The notes: generated from the sequence alone by a model not told the origin. A stretch of 11,103 bases of DNA from Davidsoniella eucalypti (GCA_004009845.1 RMBW01000356.1:1-11103), one strand, 5' to 3'. Shown: positions 1 to 7,460, numbered from the stretch's first letter. Program-made: numbers and translations.

Positions 1-1047
1 GGAAACATGGAAAACAGGGTGCACCTTCATAGTGTCAGGCAAGTCGAGTTTATATGCATGTGTCGAGACCTTTTGAAGGACCTGGAACGGGCCAAGTTTC
101 TTGAAGTCCAGCTTATTCGATGGGCGAGTGGTCGAGATGTTTCTTCGCAAGAGCCATACACGGTCTCCCGACTTCAGGACAGGCGGGGAATCCGACGGGT
201 ATCTGCCTGTTCGCTCATAATGTCTTGAGCCCAAAGCATCTCTTGCTTCAGGAACTGGCAGAGTCTATCAAGCTGACTGGCTATATCTTGTAGGACAGGG
301 CTGGGTGCAGATTTTGGTTTTAAACTTATCTGGTATCGAGGGTGGTAGCCAAAGTTTGCGAAGAAAGGCGAGGTCCTGGTGGCTGACGAGACAGTGTTGT
401 TGTACGAGAATTCAGCCAGGGATAACAAGTCGGTCCAGTTATCTTGTTGTAGTTACAGTATCCGCGGAGGTATTGTTCGAGGATGGCATTGATTCGTTCA
501 GTTTGACCATCTGTCTGCGGTGAAATGCCGTGCTCAGGTTCTGCTTGATGTGTAGGACAGTGGCAAGTGAGCGGATAAACTGGGACGTAAACAGGGAGCC
601 TCTCCGAGGTAATGTCACTCGGCAGGCCATGTAAACGGAAAATCGAATCTCGGAATAGGCGGGCAAACCCATGTGCATCAAGTGTTGAATTGCAAGGAAC
701 AAAGTGAGCCATCTTGGTAAGACGGTCAACAACCACAAAGATGGAATCCCGGCCTTCAGAAAGAGGCAGGCCGGTGATGAAGTCCATAGAGATCGAGTCC
801 CAACGTCGCTGGGAACTTTCAAGGGTTTCAGGAATCCGTATGGGGCATGTCGGACAGGTTTGATTCTCTGGCAGGTTTCGCAATTCTTAGTAAACTGGGC
901 AATATCCTTTCGCATCTTGGGCCACCAGTAGTCACGGGTCAAGAGCTCAAACATTGCTTCCCGACCAGGATGACCGGCAGCAGGATGTTCGTGTGAGGAC
1001 CTCAGGATAGCAAGGCGGAGTTTAGACTGGTCGGGGACGTAAATCAA
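1..1047 (-). pseudogene. pol: Integrase of element A (zinc finger, DDE core, GPY/F), multiply frameshifted and cut by the window edge
   Basis: Integrase joins the cDNA to host DNA. The HHCC finger is clear in the first frame (HEHPAAGHPG, then CETCQRIK, about 1000-880). The frame shifts near 880, and the new frame carries the first catalytic aspartate (SMDFITGLP). Near 608 a loss of about two bases falls in the codon of the second catalytic aspartate: the reading goes SDITSE and then leaves frame. Another one-base loss near 520 (a CCG context) returns it to the frame with TDGQTERIN, containing the catalytic glutamate. Shifts near 430 and 190 lead to the FSYNNTVSSATRTSPFF region and then, at 1-180, the C-terminal module with LGPFQVLQKV and VHPVFHV, the GPY/F motif. 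Any chromodomain would lie to the left of the window. Confidence 0.88.
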
Positions 1048-1251
1048 GTTTCGAACAAGTAAAAGTCCTTCTGGAGACTGGGAACAAACAGCAAGATCGA
1101 TTTCGGGATGTCGGGAAGCTTTGTGTTAAGTGCTTTCAAGATAGACTTGGCAAATCGGTCTTCTTTCAGCGCGTTTCGGATTCGAGTACCAACGGAGACT
1201 TCAAGGAGTGTATACGTATCTTAGCAGGGTCAATTAATGGAAGTGATTTGT
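1048..1251 (-). pseudogene. pol: RNase H-integrase connector of element A, frameshifted
   Basis: There is no long open frame here, but short in-frame stretches join the RNase H end to the integrase zinc finger. One reads LPLIDPAK; after a shift near 1195 another reads RIRNALKEDRFAKSIL. A final shift near 1050 leads into the YVPDQSKLRLAIL segment that precedes the HHCC finger. It is best seen as a decayed or mis-sequenced connector of the same polyprotein. Confidence 0.7.
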
Positions 1252-1697
1252 CTAGGTCGCCATCTGGGGTTCAACATCTTGAGTTCTTCTAGTAAGTGCA
1301 TCGGCTCGTGAGTTGGCTGTTCCAGGTCTGTAGGTGATCGTGAAAGGTAACTCTGCTAGTTCTAATGCCCAGCGGGCCTGGCGTCGGTTCATGACAGTTT
1401 TTGTAGTAAAAGCTGTGAGGTTCTTATGGTCCGTCAGGATGGTAACAGGTTTCTCCAGTCCGATAAGCATAGTGTAGTACTGGCGAAGACAGTCAATAAT
1501 GGCTAGTAGTTCTTTTTCACCCACACTATAGTTGCATTCGGCAGGGGCCATCTTTCGAGAATGATAGGCGATCGGGTGCAGTTTTCGGGAGCCATCAGGA
1601 GCTGGGTGATACTGGGACAAGACACCAGATACGACTCTGTCAGAGGCATCTGTTTCAAGAACAGTTTCCAAGGTAGGGTCAAAGTGTTTCAGGATGG
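1252..1697 (-). pseudogene. pol: RNase H domain of element A Pol
   Basis: This domain removes element RNA during reverse transcription. The open segment 1671-1252 encodes about 139 residues with the four acidic active-site positions in place: ETDASD (residue 8), EKELLAI (54), LTDHKNL (81) and SRADALTRR (124). It is a separate frame from the RT segment because of the indel near 1697. It ends at a TAG at 1254-1252, after which recognisable Pol sequence continues in the same and other frames. The first in-frame methionine is internal and should not be taken as a real start. Confidence 0.85.
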
Positions 1698-2978
1698 GGC
1701 AGACGTAAACTGGGCTTTCAAGAACTCAAAGGCTTTCTGGCAGGCAGGCGTCCAGGAGAAGACATGGTCCTTCCGGGTGAGATCAAACAGGGGAAACAAA
1801 TGCGGGAGTAGTCCTTGATGAAGCGTCGATAATAGTTTGCAAATCCAAGAAAGCTCTGCGTAGCTTTAACAGTTGTGGGGGGCTTCCACTCTTCAACTGC
1901 CGTAATCTTGTCAAGGTCCATGGACAGGGAATCGTGAGATAGAACAAAGCCAACAAATTTTGTCTGAGTGACATCGAATTCGCACTTCTCACCTTTGACA
2001 AAGAGGTCAGCTTCAGCCAGCTTTGTCAAGACCTTGCGGACATGTTCTGAGTGCTCATCTGGATTCTCAGAGAAAATAAGAATGTCATCAAGGTAGACAA
2101 CACAAAACAGGTCCACGTATTCGTGTAGAACTTCGTTAACGAATTGCTGACAGGTTGCCGGAGCATTAGATAATCCAAAAGGCATGACTAGATATTCGAA
2201 CAGGCCATAGCGAGTTCGGAATGCGGTTTTCCATTCATCGCCTTTTTTGATTCGGATCAAGTTGTATGCCGCTCGAAGATCTAAACGGGTGAAGATCCTG
2301 CCTCTAGATGCGGAGTGGAGGCTTTCGTTTATTCTGGGCAGTGGGTACCGGTTTTTCTTGGTGATGTCATTAACTTTTCGGTAATCAACACAAAAGCGCA
2401 GACTGCCAGGCTTGCGGACAAACAGGACGGGAGAGGTCATGGAAGAGCTGGATGGGCGAATAAAACCCTTCTGCAGGTTGTCATCGAGGTATTTCTTCAG
2501 GGCTTGGAGTTCAGGACAGACATATCATAGAGCGGCCCAACTGGGAGTTTGGAATCAGGGATCAACGGAATTTCGTGGTCTATAGGTCGATGAGGCGGGA
2601 GCTGGTTCGCACCGGATCTAGAAAACAGGGGGAGCAAGTCGTGGTATTTCTCAGGGATTGTTTTTCGCAGAGTTTGTTCTTCTTCTTCGGGACTAGGGTC
2701 TATCTGGTTCAGGTAATCAAGGACTTGTTGTGGTGTAACAGAAAAGATCTGGAGTTTTTCTCGCTTGGCAAGTCGGCGGAGTTTCTTGGAGGACATAGTT
2801 ATGCAGGAAATCTGGGCAGGAACTGGTTTCGTGGCAGGTGCGGGTGTTTGGACTGGTACTGGCTTCTGGGCAGGAGTGATAACAGGTCTGGAGGTGTATT
2901 CAGGTGCGGGTGTCTGGGCAGGAGTGGTAACAGGTCTGGAGGTGTATTCAGGTGCAGGTGTCTGGACAGGTACTGGTG
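1698..2978 (-). pseudogene. pol: Reverse transcriptase of element A (three frameshifts)
   Basis: This is the RNA/DNA-dependent DNA polymerase that copies the element RNA. The first piece (about 2978-2497) holds the proline linker and the RT N-terminus, up to PLYDMSV. A one-base loss near 2515 then moves it into the frame that runs to 1718. That frame has the core motifs in order: FCVDYRKVND, LDLRAAYNLIRI, MPFGLSNAPATCQQF and the catalytic box YLDD at 2095-2084, followed by the thumb motif SFLGFANYYRRFIKDYS. Near 1795 (a GGGG run on the plus strand) and near 1697 (another GGGG run) the frame shifts again on the way to RNase H. All catalytic aspartates are present. The defects are small indels in short homopolymers, not substitutions of key residues. 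Confidence 0.88.
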
Positions 2979-3515
2979 TGTGGTCTTGACAGGAGTGGAA
3001 ACAGGACTGGTGGGTTCGGGTTTTGCAGGTTTGTTGTTAGGTTTCGAGCAGCAGGTTCGTTCAAAGTTTATGCTTTCAGAGATCCAATCAATGCAAGGAT
3101 TGTGCGTATTGAGCCAGGAACGTCCAAGAATGAGGTCATATTCTGCGATCTTGGTTACATTGAAAACAGTGGTTTCGCTCAGGGTTTGAAATTGGAGGTC
3201 CAAGGCTATTTCATGAGTCACATCGCCGGCTTCGGAGTCACGACCATCAACAACTGTAAGTTTAGCTGGATGTGGTTTTTTGGTTGGCTTGAGCAGGTTT
3301 TTTCTCAGGAAATTCGAGTTGACAAAACAGGATGTGGCTCCGGAGTCAATCATAGCATAGGCAAAAATATTTTTATTGACTAGGACTTTAACAAGGAAGA
3401 GGGCATGATGCCCATAGTCTTTGGCACAGGAATAGGAAAACATAAACTCGGAGACAGGAACTTCGCTAGTCTGTTGCTGCCCAGGAGAGGGACAGACTAG
3501 CGAAACTAGTTTTTT
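2799..3515 (-). CDS. pro: Aspartic protease (retropepsin-like) of element A, with out-of-frame tail
   Basis: This is the protease that would cleave the Gag and Pol polyproteins. The frame is entered by the -1 shift at 3515; there is a later ATG at 3443, but independent initiation is not needed. About 33 residues after that ATG is the active-site triad in MIDSGATSCFVN. Some 75 residues on is the second retropepsin hallmark, ILGRSWLNTHNPCIDW. After about residue 150 the frame becomes unlike a normal linker (runs of H, L and R) and stops at 2799. The neighbouring frame from about 2978 carries the expected proline/threonine linker leading into RT, so the last 180 bases of this frame are probably read after a mutation. 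The break falls in a (TG)3 run at 2976-2981, consistent with dinucleotide slippage. Confidence 0.85.
   Translation of the reverse strand, partial: KKLVSLVCPSPGQQQTSEVPVSEFMFSYSCAKDYGHHALFLVKVLVNKNIFAYAMIDSGATSCFVNSNFLRKNLLKPTKKPHPAKLTVVDGRDSEAGDVTHEIALDLQFQTLSETTVFNVTKIAEYDLILGRSWLNTHNPCIDWISESINFERTCCSKPNNKPAKPEPTSPVSTPVKTTHQYLSRHLHLNTPPDLLPLLPRHPHLNTPPDLLSLLPRSQYQSKHPHLPRNQFLPRFPA
2870..2965 (-). repeat. 48-bp tandem duplication in the protease-RT linker
   Basis: Two 48-bp units (2870-2917 and 2918-2965) differ at only a couple of positions. 48 is a multiple of three, so the duplication is frame-neutral and encodes 16 residues twice (PAQTPAPEYTSRPV followed by two more). It sits in a proline-rich spacer between protease and reverse transcriptase, probably flexible and tolerant of length change. 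Confidence 0.88.
3461..3515 (-). promoter_or_regulatory. -1 programmed ribosomal frameshift signal at gag-pro junction
   Basis: Reading the minus strand in the gag frame, the last codons are GCA AAA AAC TAG. This contains the classical slippery heptamer A-AAA-AAC (3515-3509) with the gag stop as the very next codon. Slipping back one base gives AAA AAA CTA and enters the frame of the protease, which is open from here. Four nucleotides past the heptamer is a perfect 13-bp inverted repeat: arms at 3504-3492 and 3474-3462 (ttcgctagtctgt / acagactagcgaa) around a 17-nt loop. A further U-G wobble pair is possible at 3505/3461, and a CCC/GGG pair can form inside the loop. Heptamer, short spacer and stable stem are the three textbook parts of eukaryotic -1 frameshift sites. 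Function is inferred, not shown. Confidence 0.85.
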
Positions 3516-4705
3516 GCTTCTGGCCGGTCGGTAGAGGGTTGACCAGAGAGCGTAGCAACAGGATCAAGGGGGTCTGCAGTGGGTTCCCACTGGGCAAGGT
3601 TCGAATTGTTGATTCGTCCCTTAGATTTCTCAGGACAATGGGCAATCCAATGGCCAGAGTTTCCACAGTAGAAGCAGAGGCGGTTGGCGCGGCGATCACC
3701 TTGGTTCCGGGCACGGGTAGCGTCAATTTGCATGGCGTCGGGGTGGTGTCGAGCTGGGGTTGGATAGTTGAACGTAGGCATACTCGGAGGGGGAACAGGA
3801 GCATAGTTGTTGATTGGGGGAGAAATCTGGGTTTGAGGGCGTGGAACGGAACGAGTGGCTTGCGGGGTGTTGTTTCGGCGTCGGTCAATGGTGCGGGCAT
3901 GGTGAGCATTGTCGAGGGTGATACAGAAGTTGGCAAACGCCTCCAGGGTATCACGGGGAGCAGTATGTCCGTTCATGGCCAGGGCATCCTTGATCTCCGG
4001 TTTCAATCCTTTCTCGAAAAGCGGGATTGTGTATTTTGGGCTGGACCAATCCAGCCGGCAGATCAGCGAGTAAAAACGGGAATAGTAGGCAGCGCAGCTG
4101 CCAGTCTGGTTGATGGAGAGTATCTCCCGGTGGGCGGTGGCTTTAGCATCTGGGTCATCGAAGGCAGAGCTTAGTGCAGTCAAGAATTCGCCATAGTGGG
4201 CGTATCGAACTTTCCCAGTGTCTTGTTTGATCTGGGGTTGTATCCAGGCATATGCGTTACCACGCAGGAAAGAGATGGCAAAGATCATCTTGGCTTGCTC
4301 ATCGCGGAAAGCGGCAGGGTCAGCGGCAAAGCGGAGTGCACACTGGGAAACGAAGGTCTGGTATTTGGCCATATCACCAAAGTAAAATTCCGGGTCAGCC
4401 ACTTTGGCTTTCTTGGAGGTAGGGACAAGAGCATCCGCAAGTCCACGGTTGAATAGGTGCCATAGGACAACGATTTCGTATTTATCAGCACCGTCTCGGA
4501 TAGGAGGACCCGCGATGTTCTGGTGAGCGGAGCGTTTCCCATTAGTGTATGCTGCCAGCAGGATAGGAATTATGGATTTGTCTGGGATATCCATAAGGTT
4601 CGTGGCGGTTATCTCAATTCGGTCGAGGTTACCCAGGTGTTTGGCAAAATTTTCCCAGAAGGTAGATGTGGGAGCGGGATGAGGCATGGGGATAGTGTCG
4701 GCCAT
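3506..4705 (-). CDS. gag: Gag nucleocapsid/capsid polyprotein of element A
   Basis: This is an intact 399-residue Gag, the structural protein that forms the cytoplasmic virus-like particle and packages element RNA. The ATG at 4705-4703 has A at -3 and G at +4, a good eukaryotic start context. The central part (about residues 100-280, from the DPEFYFGD region through the ISFLRG and FEKGLKPEI motifs) matches the retrotransposon gag capsid fold. A basic, proline-rich stretch follows. A CCHC zinc knuckle of form C-x2-C-x4-H-x4-C lies at residues 344-357 (CFYCGNSGHWIAHC) and should bind RNA. The frame ends at TAG (3508-3506), directly preceded by a slippery A-AAA-AAC, so Gag-Pro(-Pol) is probably made by -1 frameshifting. 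Length and domain order fit Ty3/gypsy Gag. I saw no internal frameshift, unlike pol. Confidence 0.93.
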   Translation of the reverse strand: MADTIPMPHPAPTSTFWENFAKHLGNLDRIEITATNLMDIPDKSIIPILLAAYTNGKRSAHQNIAGPPIRDGADKYEIVVLWHLFNRGLADALVPTSKKAKVADPEFYFGDMAKYQTFVSQCALRFAADPAAFRDEQAKMIFAISFLRGNAYAWIQPQIKQDTGKVRYAHYGEFLTALSSAFDDPDAKATAHREILSINQTGSCAAYYSRFYSLICRLDWSSPKYTIPLFEKGLKPEIKDALAMNGHTAPRDTLEAFANFCITLDNAHHARTIDRRRNNTPQATRSVPRPQTQISPPINNYAPVPPPSMPTFNYPTPARHHPDAMQIDATRARNQGDRRANRLCFYCGNSGHWIAHCPEKSKGRINNSNLAQWEPTADPLDPVATLSGQPSTDRPEAKN

Positions 4706-4879
4706 CTTGACAAGTCGTGCAAGGTCCTCTAAAAGAAGCTTACAAAGTGTAAAGAACGGGCAGGCAGGAATTCAAAGGAAAACCAGTGATCACTGGGAGA
4801 GTAGTCACTCGAAGGTGGTTTTGGAGTTTTCAGGATAATAGAGTTACACAGAATAATAAATTAAGTAAATCGGGACTAA

Positions 4880-4985
4880 ATCAGGACAGGAGCCGGAGCG
4901 AAGATAGGAACAAGAGCGGGGACAAGAAGGTAAGAACAGGAGCAGGAGCAAAGATAAGAACAGGAACAGGAACAAGAAGAGGAGG
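4880..4985. repeat. Purine-rich low-complexity tract (GAACAGGA-like units)
   Basis: The plus strand is almost entirely A/G with scattered C here. It is built of imperfect repeats of aggaaca/aggagca, seen best at 4935-4978. On the element's sense strand it is CT-rich and falls in the presumed LTR/leader between the TATA box and gag. Repeat slippage could make its length vary between copies. Confidence 0.7.
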
Positions 4986-5069
4986 TTGCACCAGTAGGTC
5001 AGGTACACAGGGAGTTGTAAGCTTGGAGGGGGAAGGCAAAAGGAGAACAGAAAAAAGATACAAGCAAGC

Positions 5070-5076
5070 TATATAT
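5070..5076 (-). promoter_or_regulatory. TATA-like box of element A LTR
   Basis: An alternating TA run (tatatat) sits about 370 bp upstream of the gag ATG. On the minus strand it is followed by a pyrimidine-rich tract, a common arrangement at fungal transcription starts. It is the best promoter candidate for element A; no initiation site can be read from sequence. Confidence 0.45.
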
Positions 5077-5165
5077 GTTAACCCGAGAGAGAAAGAAACA
5101 GGAGAGTCTGGTCTACGGACAGAAGTTCGAGGTAATGCCGTGTTGGCTGTGTATGCACTCTAAAA

Positions 5166-5372
5166 CTCAATGCATGAATCGTTGTCACCAACATCGGAAA
5201 GGTGAGACTGTACATCAAGTCTAAGTTTCATGCGGAGGTTCTGCGACTGTTATTTCGTAACCATCCAGTCGAAGCCTCAATGCATGAATCGTTGTCACCA
5301 AAATTGGAAAGGTGAGACTGTACATCAAGTCTAAGCTTCATGCGGAGGGTCTGCGAGTGTTATTTCATAACA
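5166..5372. repeat. Two-copy direct repeat, 110-bp period, between elements A and B
   Basis: Units of about 97 bp at 5166-5262 and 5276-5372 start with ctcaatgcatgaatcg and end with a gttattt-taac-like string, with a 13-14-bp spacer, giving a period of 110. I count about six substitutions and one length difference between units. Each unit has small dyads, for example tcacc/ggtga and agact/agtct. The block starts right after the last codons of element B integrase and ends next to the presumed element A LTR. It could be B's 3' untranslated repeat or host sequence. It is not similar to the LTR pair at 7343-8129. Confidence 0.85.
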
Positions 5373-6501
5373 TTAGCGCGCGGTCTAAGAATATGCGCCA
5401 TGCGAGGGTGTCTTCGATATGTTTCACTGGTTCCCAAGTAGGGTCCTGGTAACCAGACCATTTAACCAGTGCTTGTTCATGCCCACGGTATTTCCGTTGG
5501 CGGACAATTTCTTCCACGCGGAATTCTCCTTCGGCTATAGCGTCGTCTCCGTATGCTTCCTCCCTTGAGACAGCCTCAGGTTCGTCGTCTTGGATGACCT
5601 GTGAGGGCAGGGGGTTAGTCCCTGCGTGTCGTACCTTGCTGATGTGGAAGACTGGGTGGACTAGGCCTGGAATGTTAAGTCGGACTGCGTGGGTGCCTAT
5701 CAGGCCTGTAACCGTGTAGCGGCGAGCTAGCCAATCTAGCTTCTTAGAGGGTCTTTCAGAAGCGATGTTTTCGCATTTCAGGAGCACTACGTCTCCTATC
5801 TGAAACTGGGAGGCTGGCTGGCGGCGGCGGTTAGCTGCTGTCTCCTGATAATCCTGTGCTGACGCCATGGCAACCTGTGCGAAACTGGTGGCGTCGCGGA
5901 TTTTGTCTAGGAAGGCCTGGGCGTCGTGTACCGGGGACTGCGTAGAGGATGGTTCGCTAGTGGGAGATGGCTCGATGATGTCCATGTTGTAACCGTGTGT
6001 CGCGAAGAAGGGGGAGATGGCCGTGCTGGAGACGGTGCGGTTGTTTAGGGCGATCTGTGCTTGTGGAAGGAGATCCGCCCAGTTGTCCTGGGCGAAGGAA
6101 CAGAAGATCCTGAGGAAGGTTTCAATCTCCTGGTTGCTTCGCTCCTGGGCACCGTCGGTTTGAGGGTGAAAGGCCGTAGAGAGGCGACGTTTGATGTTGA
6201 GACGGCGGCATGCTTCTCCCCAGAATAGTGATGTGAACTGGGGGCCGCGGTCTGACACGATGGCTGAGGGAAAACCGTGGTGTGCGAATACGTGGGTGAA
6301 TAGGGCGTCAGCTGTTGCTTTCGCGGAGGTGTCTGACATGGGGATAAGGATCTGCGACTTGGAGAGTCTGTCGGTGACGCCGAGGATGAATGTGCAGTGC
6401 TTGGAAGGTGGTAAGGGGCCAATGAAGTCCATGGCTAGCTCGGTCCAGTGGCGGTCTGGAACAGGAAGGGTTTCAAGAGTCCGCGCTTTTGTTCCCGCCA
6501 A
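5365..6501 (-). CDS. pol: Integrase catalytic core, GPY/F-like module and chromodomain of element B
   Basis: This is a 378-residue open segment of Pol. The catalytic triad is complete: D25 (AMDFIGPLP), D84 (IVSDRGPQF) and E120 (DGAQERSNQ), with exactly 35 residues between the last two, the DD(35)E signature. A GPY/F-like region follows (DWLARRYTVTG, then VHPVFHISKVRH), with RRY replacing GPY. At residues 326-372 is a chromodomain (FRVEEIVRQRKY, then LVKWSGYQDPTWEP). The three aromatic positions that form the methyl-lysine cage in HP1 are filled by F327, W348 and Y351, which suggests targeting of integration to histone-marked chromatin. The first methionine is not a native start: homologous sequence continues upstream in another frame. 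The end (LDRALML, stop) is shorter than in C and meets the 110-bp repeat, so the tail may be truncated. Confidence 0.9.
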   Translation of the reverse strand: MAGTKARTLETLPVPDRHWTELAMDFIGPLPPSKHCTFILGVTDRLSKSQILIPMSDTSAKATADALFTHVFAHHGFPSAIVSDRGPQFTSLFWGEACRRLNIKRRLSTAFHPQTDGAQERSNQEIETFLRIFCSFAQDNWADLLPQAQIALNNRTVSSTAISPFFATHGYNMDIIEPSPTSEPSSTQSPVHDAQAFLDKIRDATSFAQVAMASAQDYQETAANRRRQPASQFQIGDVVLLKCENIASERPSKKLDWLARRYTVTGLIGTHAVRLNIPGLVHPVFHISKVRHAGTNPLPSQVIQDDEPEAVSREEAYGDDAIAEGEFRVEEIVRQRKYRGHEQALVKWSGYQDPTWEPVKHIEDTLAWRIFLDRALML

Positions 6502-7342
6502 TACTTGCTTTTACCGCATGTAGTGCAGTTGGCTACGAATTGGCGTACATCGTTGGTGAGTCCTGGCCAGGAGTATTCCCGTGAAACTAGGTCCCGTGTG
6601 ATTTCGCGGCCAGGGTGTCCAGACAAGTGTGAGTCGTGGATAGTCTGGATCAGCTTGGTGCGGAGGGGTTCAAAGCGAGGGATCCATAGTCTGTTGCGCC
6701 AGCGTAGGAGGCCTCTGTCGTCGATGGAACATTCGCTGATTTGCCATTGGAGGCCCCATGCTGAGGGGAATGATCTGGCGCCATCGAGGACAAGGGATCG
6801 TGCAAGCCACCATCTATTATTGGTCTGCAGGGCTTGTGTCCATAGTGAGGTAAGGTCGGCGTCCCCGAAGGGTGAGGGGAGAGTGGACTGTGTGGCTATG
6901 TCGTCTGAGGGAACGTCGGCGTCCGGGATGTTGGACCAAAGGGCGTTGACAACTACTAGGTTGTCTCCTACTGTTGCGGGGGCGAGGAGTTGGTGTACTC
7001 TACTCATGAGTCTGTCGTCACTGGCATCCTTGGGCATGTCCTGGTCCCTGCGCGATAGTGCGTCGGGGATCACTTGGTCAGTTCCAGGACGGTGTTTAAG
7101 TTCAAAGGAGAAGTCCGACAGTTCGTATCCCCAGCGGCGTTGTCTTTCCGCTAGGGACCTTTTGGTTCTGAAGAACTCCAGGTTGCGATGGTCGGTGAAG
7201 ACCGTGAAGTGTATACCCAGTAGGAAGTGTCTCCATTGACGAATGGACCAGTAGATAGCCAGCATTTCCTTATCGTGAATGGGATAGTTGGATTCTGCTG
7301 GCGTGAGTTTCCTAGATAGGAAGGCAATGGGGTGGTGATGTC
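6435..7342 (-). pseudogene. pol: RNase H (5'-truncated) and integrase zinc finger of element B
   Basis: The open frame begins in LTR-derived bases to the right of 7342; native sequence starts at the HPIAFLSRKL motif, so the first RNase H aspartate is lost. The remaining acidic positions are present: HDKEML, FTDHRNLE and IPDALSRR. A spacer of about 150 residues follows, then the integrase HHCC finger (HDSHLSGHPG and CTTCGKSK, residues 245-289 of the open frame). The frame stops at 6435 because of a one-base difference around 6466-6473, in the run between KRGLLKP and the next segment. The downstream integrase continues in the overlapping frame that ends at 5365, so this is one Pol with one break. 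Confidence 0.87.
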
Positions 7343-7452
7343 TGACACGAACTAGGTGAGGCAGTGGCAAGCAATCTAGTAGAAAGGACTTCGATTGATA
7401 CCGATGAAGGAGAAAGGCTAATATCTGTTGGAATACGGCGGGAATAGGTCCC

Positions 7453-7460
7453 TATTTATA
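7453..7460 (-). promoter_or_regulatory. TATA box in LTR copy 2
   Basis: The minus strand reads tataaata within ggctataaataggg, a near-consensus TATA box at the expected depth inside an LTR. Confidence 0.65.

Larger units (their letters stand above)
1..5157 (-). mobile_element. Ty3/gypsy LTR retrotransposon A (5' LTR to integrase C-terminus, truncated by window edge)
   Basis: Read on the minus strand, the order is LTR/leader, gag, protease, reverse transcriptase, RNase H, integrase. RT and RNase H before integrase is the diagnostic Ty3/gypsy order. Such elements copy themselves through an RNA intermediate in cytoplasmic particles and integrate the cDNA with integrase. Gag is intact and protease is open, but pol changes frame several times (near 2978, 2515, 1795, 1697, 1190, 1050, 880, 608, 520, 430 and 190), so this copy as read could not make a full Pol. 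The 3' end of integrase, any chromodomain, the polypurine tract and the 3' LTR lie left of position 1. The right boundary is approximate because there is no second LTR to align with; a TG at minus-strand position 5157 is one candidate start. Confidence 0.9.
4790..5157 (-). repeat. Probable 5' LTR / leader of element A
   Basis: This stretch lies immediately upstream of gag and has no supported coding sequence. On the minus strand it contains a TATA-like box (5070-5076), followed by a strongly pyrimidine-rich run and a long CT-rich region, as expected for a fungal LTR promoter and transcript leader. Both ends are uncertain: the 3' LTR is outside the window, and I could not identify a convincing tRNA primer-binding site between here and gag. 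The assignment as LTR is inferred from position and promoter-like content. Confidence 0.45.
5365..7342 (-). mobile_element. Chromovirus fragment B (RNase H to chromodomain, LTRs not seen)
   Basis: On the minus strand this fragment starts abruptly inside RNase H at 7342, where an LTR of another element abuts it, and ends just after the chromodomain. Its proteins align well with element C by eye over RNase H, zinc finger, integrase core and chromodomain, but with many substitutions, so B and C are related yet distinct families. Gag, protease and RT are missing from the window and may lie beyond element C if C inserted here. No matching LTR or polypurine tract is seen at its 3' side. Confidence 0.85.

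Noticed and set aside
174..428. Separate small protein of 84 codons on the minus strand
   Set aside because: It is integrase sequence of element A (FSYNNTVSSATRTSPFF region) isolated by frameshifts, not an independent gene.
3539..4174. Plus-strand open frame (211 codons) opposite gag
   Set aside because: It is antisense to an intact Gag with a zinc knuckle. Glycine/valine/serine-rich composition fits a shadow frame.
4782..4993. tRNA primer-binding site candidates for element A (plus-strand CCA at about 4784 and 4993)
   Set aside because: Neither is preceded by a convincing tRNA 3' end, nor sits next to a defined LTR end, so I could not choose one. Self-priming is possible but not shown.
4786..5163. 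Plus-strand open frame (125 codons) rich in R, G, T and K
   Set aside because: Its composition comes from the purine-rich low-complexity tract in element A's presumed LTR; no domain is visible and it opposes the likely promoter.
5166..5372. CRISPR-like or satellite array
   Set aside because: There are only two long units with one short spacer. No short identical repeats with unique spacers occur, and context is eukaryotic.
6448..7239. Long plus-strand open frame (263 codons) opposite element B Pol
   Set aside because: It is the antisense of clearly conserved RNase H and integrase-finger sequence, is rich in R, S and W, and shows no domain of its own.
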